DNA of 64,000 nt from Grifola frondosa (Eukaryota > Basidiomycota > Agaricomycetes > Polyporales > Grifolaceae), in assembly GCA_001683735.1 (NCBI GenBank), contig LUGG01000004.1, positions 1,612,001 through 1,676,000 on the forward strand, read 5' to 3'. This document shows, in pieces, positions 61,643 to 64,000 of the stretch. Numbering within the stretch: position 1 is the first letter of the stretch; each line of letters starts with the position of its first letter. The notes below the pieces were generated by a model that ran no database searches, had not been told where the DNA came from, and saw only the letters and a program-made list of their open reading frames with translations. The translations under genes and the position numbers were made by a program.

Positions 61643-64000
61643 ATGACATCCAGGTAGATTCCCATCTCAATGAGGAAGTTCTAGTAATCGCTCATACTCA
61701 AAACAAAATTAATTTCAGGTTGGACCGGCTCCTCCTGCTCCTCGACACGGGGTCCTCAACCTCTGTGAGGACTACAGCTGCCAAACAACTTGGACAATTA
61801 GCCGCGAAAAGCGTTATCAGCGATGTAGCATTAGTAGAAGATGATGTGAAGACTAGCCGTCAACATGTATCTGTAGGCGACCTTTCTGGCTGGTCCGAAC
61901 TCATGGCTGTAGTTGCTCGAGTAAGTTCTCCTTAAGGTTTACTTTACGCAGGTAACTCACGTACCTGCAGATTTTACCATATTTACACTCAAGATCGCAC
62001 GAAACTCGCTCAGCCGCGTCTACTGCGCTTTCTCAAATCTTCACTCTTGTTCCATTGTGGCAACCTTACCCAGATGCCGAAGAAAAGACAATCGATGAAG
62101 AATCGTCTCTTCCTCCTCCGCAATTTCCGCCATTCTCAGTACGAGAGCTCATGGAAAAGGGCACTCTCCTTCTAGCATCCTCCGGGAAAGAATTCACGAA
62201 ACCGACTGGTATCCTCGCCAATTCTACTGAAGTCAAGAAAGCGCGTCAGGAAGCAATGGGTCGTTTAGGGCTGGACTTTCTTGATAGTTTTGGTGACGCA
62301 GACGACATGGACCTTGACAAGGAATTGGTTGTTGAAGAAGCTGACCAAGATGTTGAGATGGAGAATGCTGTGAAGGCGGAAGAGGACACTACCCCAACAT
62401 CTCCCACAGATACATCTTCAGATGTGAAAGTAAAGAATGAAGCTCCGGTGCGGGCGCGCTCGGCATCTACTACTCCAGCGACTTCATCTCCTGCGCCGTC
62501 CGCTACAATTGCGCCTGAAGACGTCTCAGCACTGTCTGCCCGCGAACGCAATCGAATGAAGAGGAAACGCAAACCGGGTAACATGGCCGTAGTGGCTGCC
62601 CCACCGCCCGCTCAGGGTGCTGGATCGAAGTATCATGCGACATCTGCTGGGCCGTCGAAGTATGTTAATGAATGTTATGAAAAAATATCATACGATCTGA
62701 TTTCGTTATAGAGCTCGCCTTGTTAGTGCAGAGGAGACACCCGCTCGCAGAACAAGCAGCCCTAAGTCGCCAGTGGAAGGTCCCTCGCAGGACCGCGTGG
62801 TGATCGATCCATCGAAGGGAGGTGCAGTGGCGCCGAAGACGGAGAGTAAGTCAAAAGCGTTGGATGTGGAGCCGGGATGTTGGGTCTGGGACGGCCTTGT
62901 GAAGGTCTTGGAGGTGGATCTCTTCAGTCCTGCTTGGGAAGTGCGCCATGGAGCAGCCATGGCGTTGAGAGAATTGCTGAAGCTTCAGGGTAAATATGGT
63001 GGAATGAGAGGTGTGTGTCATCGTGATTGTATTCATATTTACTTACTTATTTTTCATAGTGGAGCTCCCGTGGGCCGAGAATCAGGTTGCGCATGAGAAG
63101 TGGTGTAACGACCTTGCTATCAAATTTCTTTGTATATTCGTTCTTGACAGGTTTGGCGATTTTGTCTCGGACCAGGTTTGCCTTCCAGTTCTTTTGGAGT
63201 TGTCTATACGCTAATTGACTTGCAAATTTTCGCAGGTTATCGCTCCTGTACGCGAGACAGTCTCGCAGACGCTGGCGTCACTCCTTCTTTACATGCCTCG
63301 TCGATCAGTATTGCATGTCCATTCTGTCCTCCTTCAGATGATACGGCAAGACTTTGTGGTTGCCGCGAAACCTGCAAAAGGAGACGTTCACGACAAAGCA
63401 GAAAAAGGACACGTATGGGAGGTTCGCCATGCCGGGCTCCTTGGCATCAAATATGAAGTGGCGGTCAGGAGCGATTTGGTCAGCTCGAGATTATTACCCG
63501 GTGATATGGACGTAGACGGAGGCAAGGACGTTTTAAGGGGTGTGGTCGATGCGGCAGTTCTTGGGTATGTCTCATATATCGCTGATTTGCCCATTTGTTG
63601 ATTTGTTTATGTTATTCAGTTTGGGCGATAGAGACGATGACGTCCGGTCGGTTGCAGCATCATGTCTGTTACCTGTCGCAGAACCCCTTGTCAAACAGTT
63701 GCCGGAAGAACTCAGTCGGGTCCTTGCCGTCCTGTGGGGTTGCTTGAGCAACATGAAGGACGACTTGAGTTCCAGCGTGGGGGCCGTGATGGACCTTCTA
63801 GGTGAGCAATTGCCATCATGTGTTGCCAATGTTGCTGACATTATCATTAAGGGAAGCTTGTGACATATGACTCCGTCATCGAGATCATCGCAGACGAGAC
63901 TCAATCGTGAGTTGCGAAGCTTCTTCCTTTGTTATCTTTTTGTGACGTGCGTTCAAGGCACCCGATCACCATCCTTGCGCCGACGCTCTTCCCTTTCTTC
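61643..64000 (+). CDS. MOT1: MOT1/BTAF1 TBP-remodelling ATPase, N-terminal part (3' partial)
   Basis: MOT1 is a Swi2/Snf2 ATPase that strips TBP from DNA. An 11-nt first exon (61643-61653, MTS plus two bases) joins across a 65-nt intron to RLDRLLLLLDTGSSTSVRTT, AAKQLGQLAAKS, SGWSELMAVVARILPYLHSR, SHETRSAASTALSQIF. An acidic and Ser/Thr-rich insertion follows (DADDMDLDKELVVEEADQD), with a basic stretch ERNRMKRKRKPGN. HEAT repeats resume: CWVWDGLVKVLEVDLFSPAW, EVRHGAAMALRELLKLQGKY, VHDKAEKGHVWEVRHAGLLG, VDAAVLG/LGDRDDDVRSVAAS. The helicase domain lies beyond the right edge. No frameshift was noticed in the visible part. Confidence 0.92.

Overview
The window looks like nuclear DNA from a filamentous basidiomycete (Agaricomycetes). 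Genes are dense, lie on both strands and are split by many 50-65 nt GT-AG introns. Several proteins match families or variants typical of this group, such as a DUF6593 protein, an F-box protein with the usual mushroom architecture and a fungal PhoD-like phosphatase. No bacterial, plasmid, viral, rRNA, tRNA or CRISPR signature was seen, and no intact transposon.

Layout, left to right: 3' end of an unknown coiled-coil protein gene (+); PhoD-like phosphatase (-); cyclase-associated protein CAP/Srv2 (-); a 51-nt perfect hairpin; an MZM1-like LYR protein apparently joined to a class-I release-factor-like (GGQ) protein (-); linker histone H1 (+); EI24-family membrane protein (+); F-box protein (-); glutathione reductase (-); CIA2/MIP18 (-); VPS1 dynamin (-); secreted GH88-type hydrolase (+); NTF2 (-); conserved unknown (+); TATA-binding protein (+); cytoplasmic Trp-tRNA synthetase (+); LOG-family protein (+); PI-PLC X-domain protein (-); RAD1 checkpoint clamp subunit (+); pyruvate dehydrogenase E3-binding protein PDX1 (-); SREBP cleavage-activating protein SCAP (+); DUF6593 protein (+); a DUF7330-like protein (-); a roughly 1.6 kb gene-poor stretch; DCN1-like neddylation factor (+); SPF45 splicing factor (+); SDH1 flavoprotein (-); TBC1D5-like RabGAP (-); JMJD5/KDM8-like JmjC protein (-); 5' part of MOT1/BTAF1 (+), which runs off the right edge.

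These are mostly unrelated housekeeping genes rather than a cluster. Loose themes are mitochondrial function (MZM1, release factor, PDX1, SDH1, glutathione reductase), TBP together with its remover MOT1, and chromatin or cell-cycle proteins (H1, RAD1, JMJD5).

The most important general property is that most conserved genes carry isolated one-base frameshifts. Nearly all are explained by one missing base in a short homopolymer, usually a C or G run. This looks like an under-polished assembly rather than mass gene decay, and gene models here should be read with that in mind. Exon boundaries were deduced by eye from splice signals and from recognising protein families; no alignments were run.
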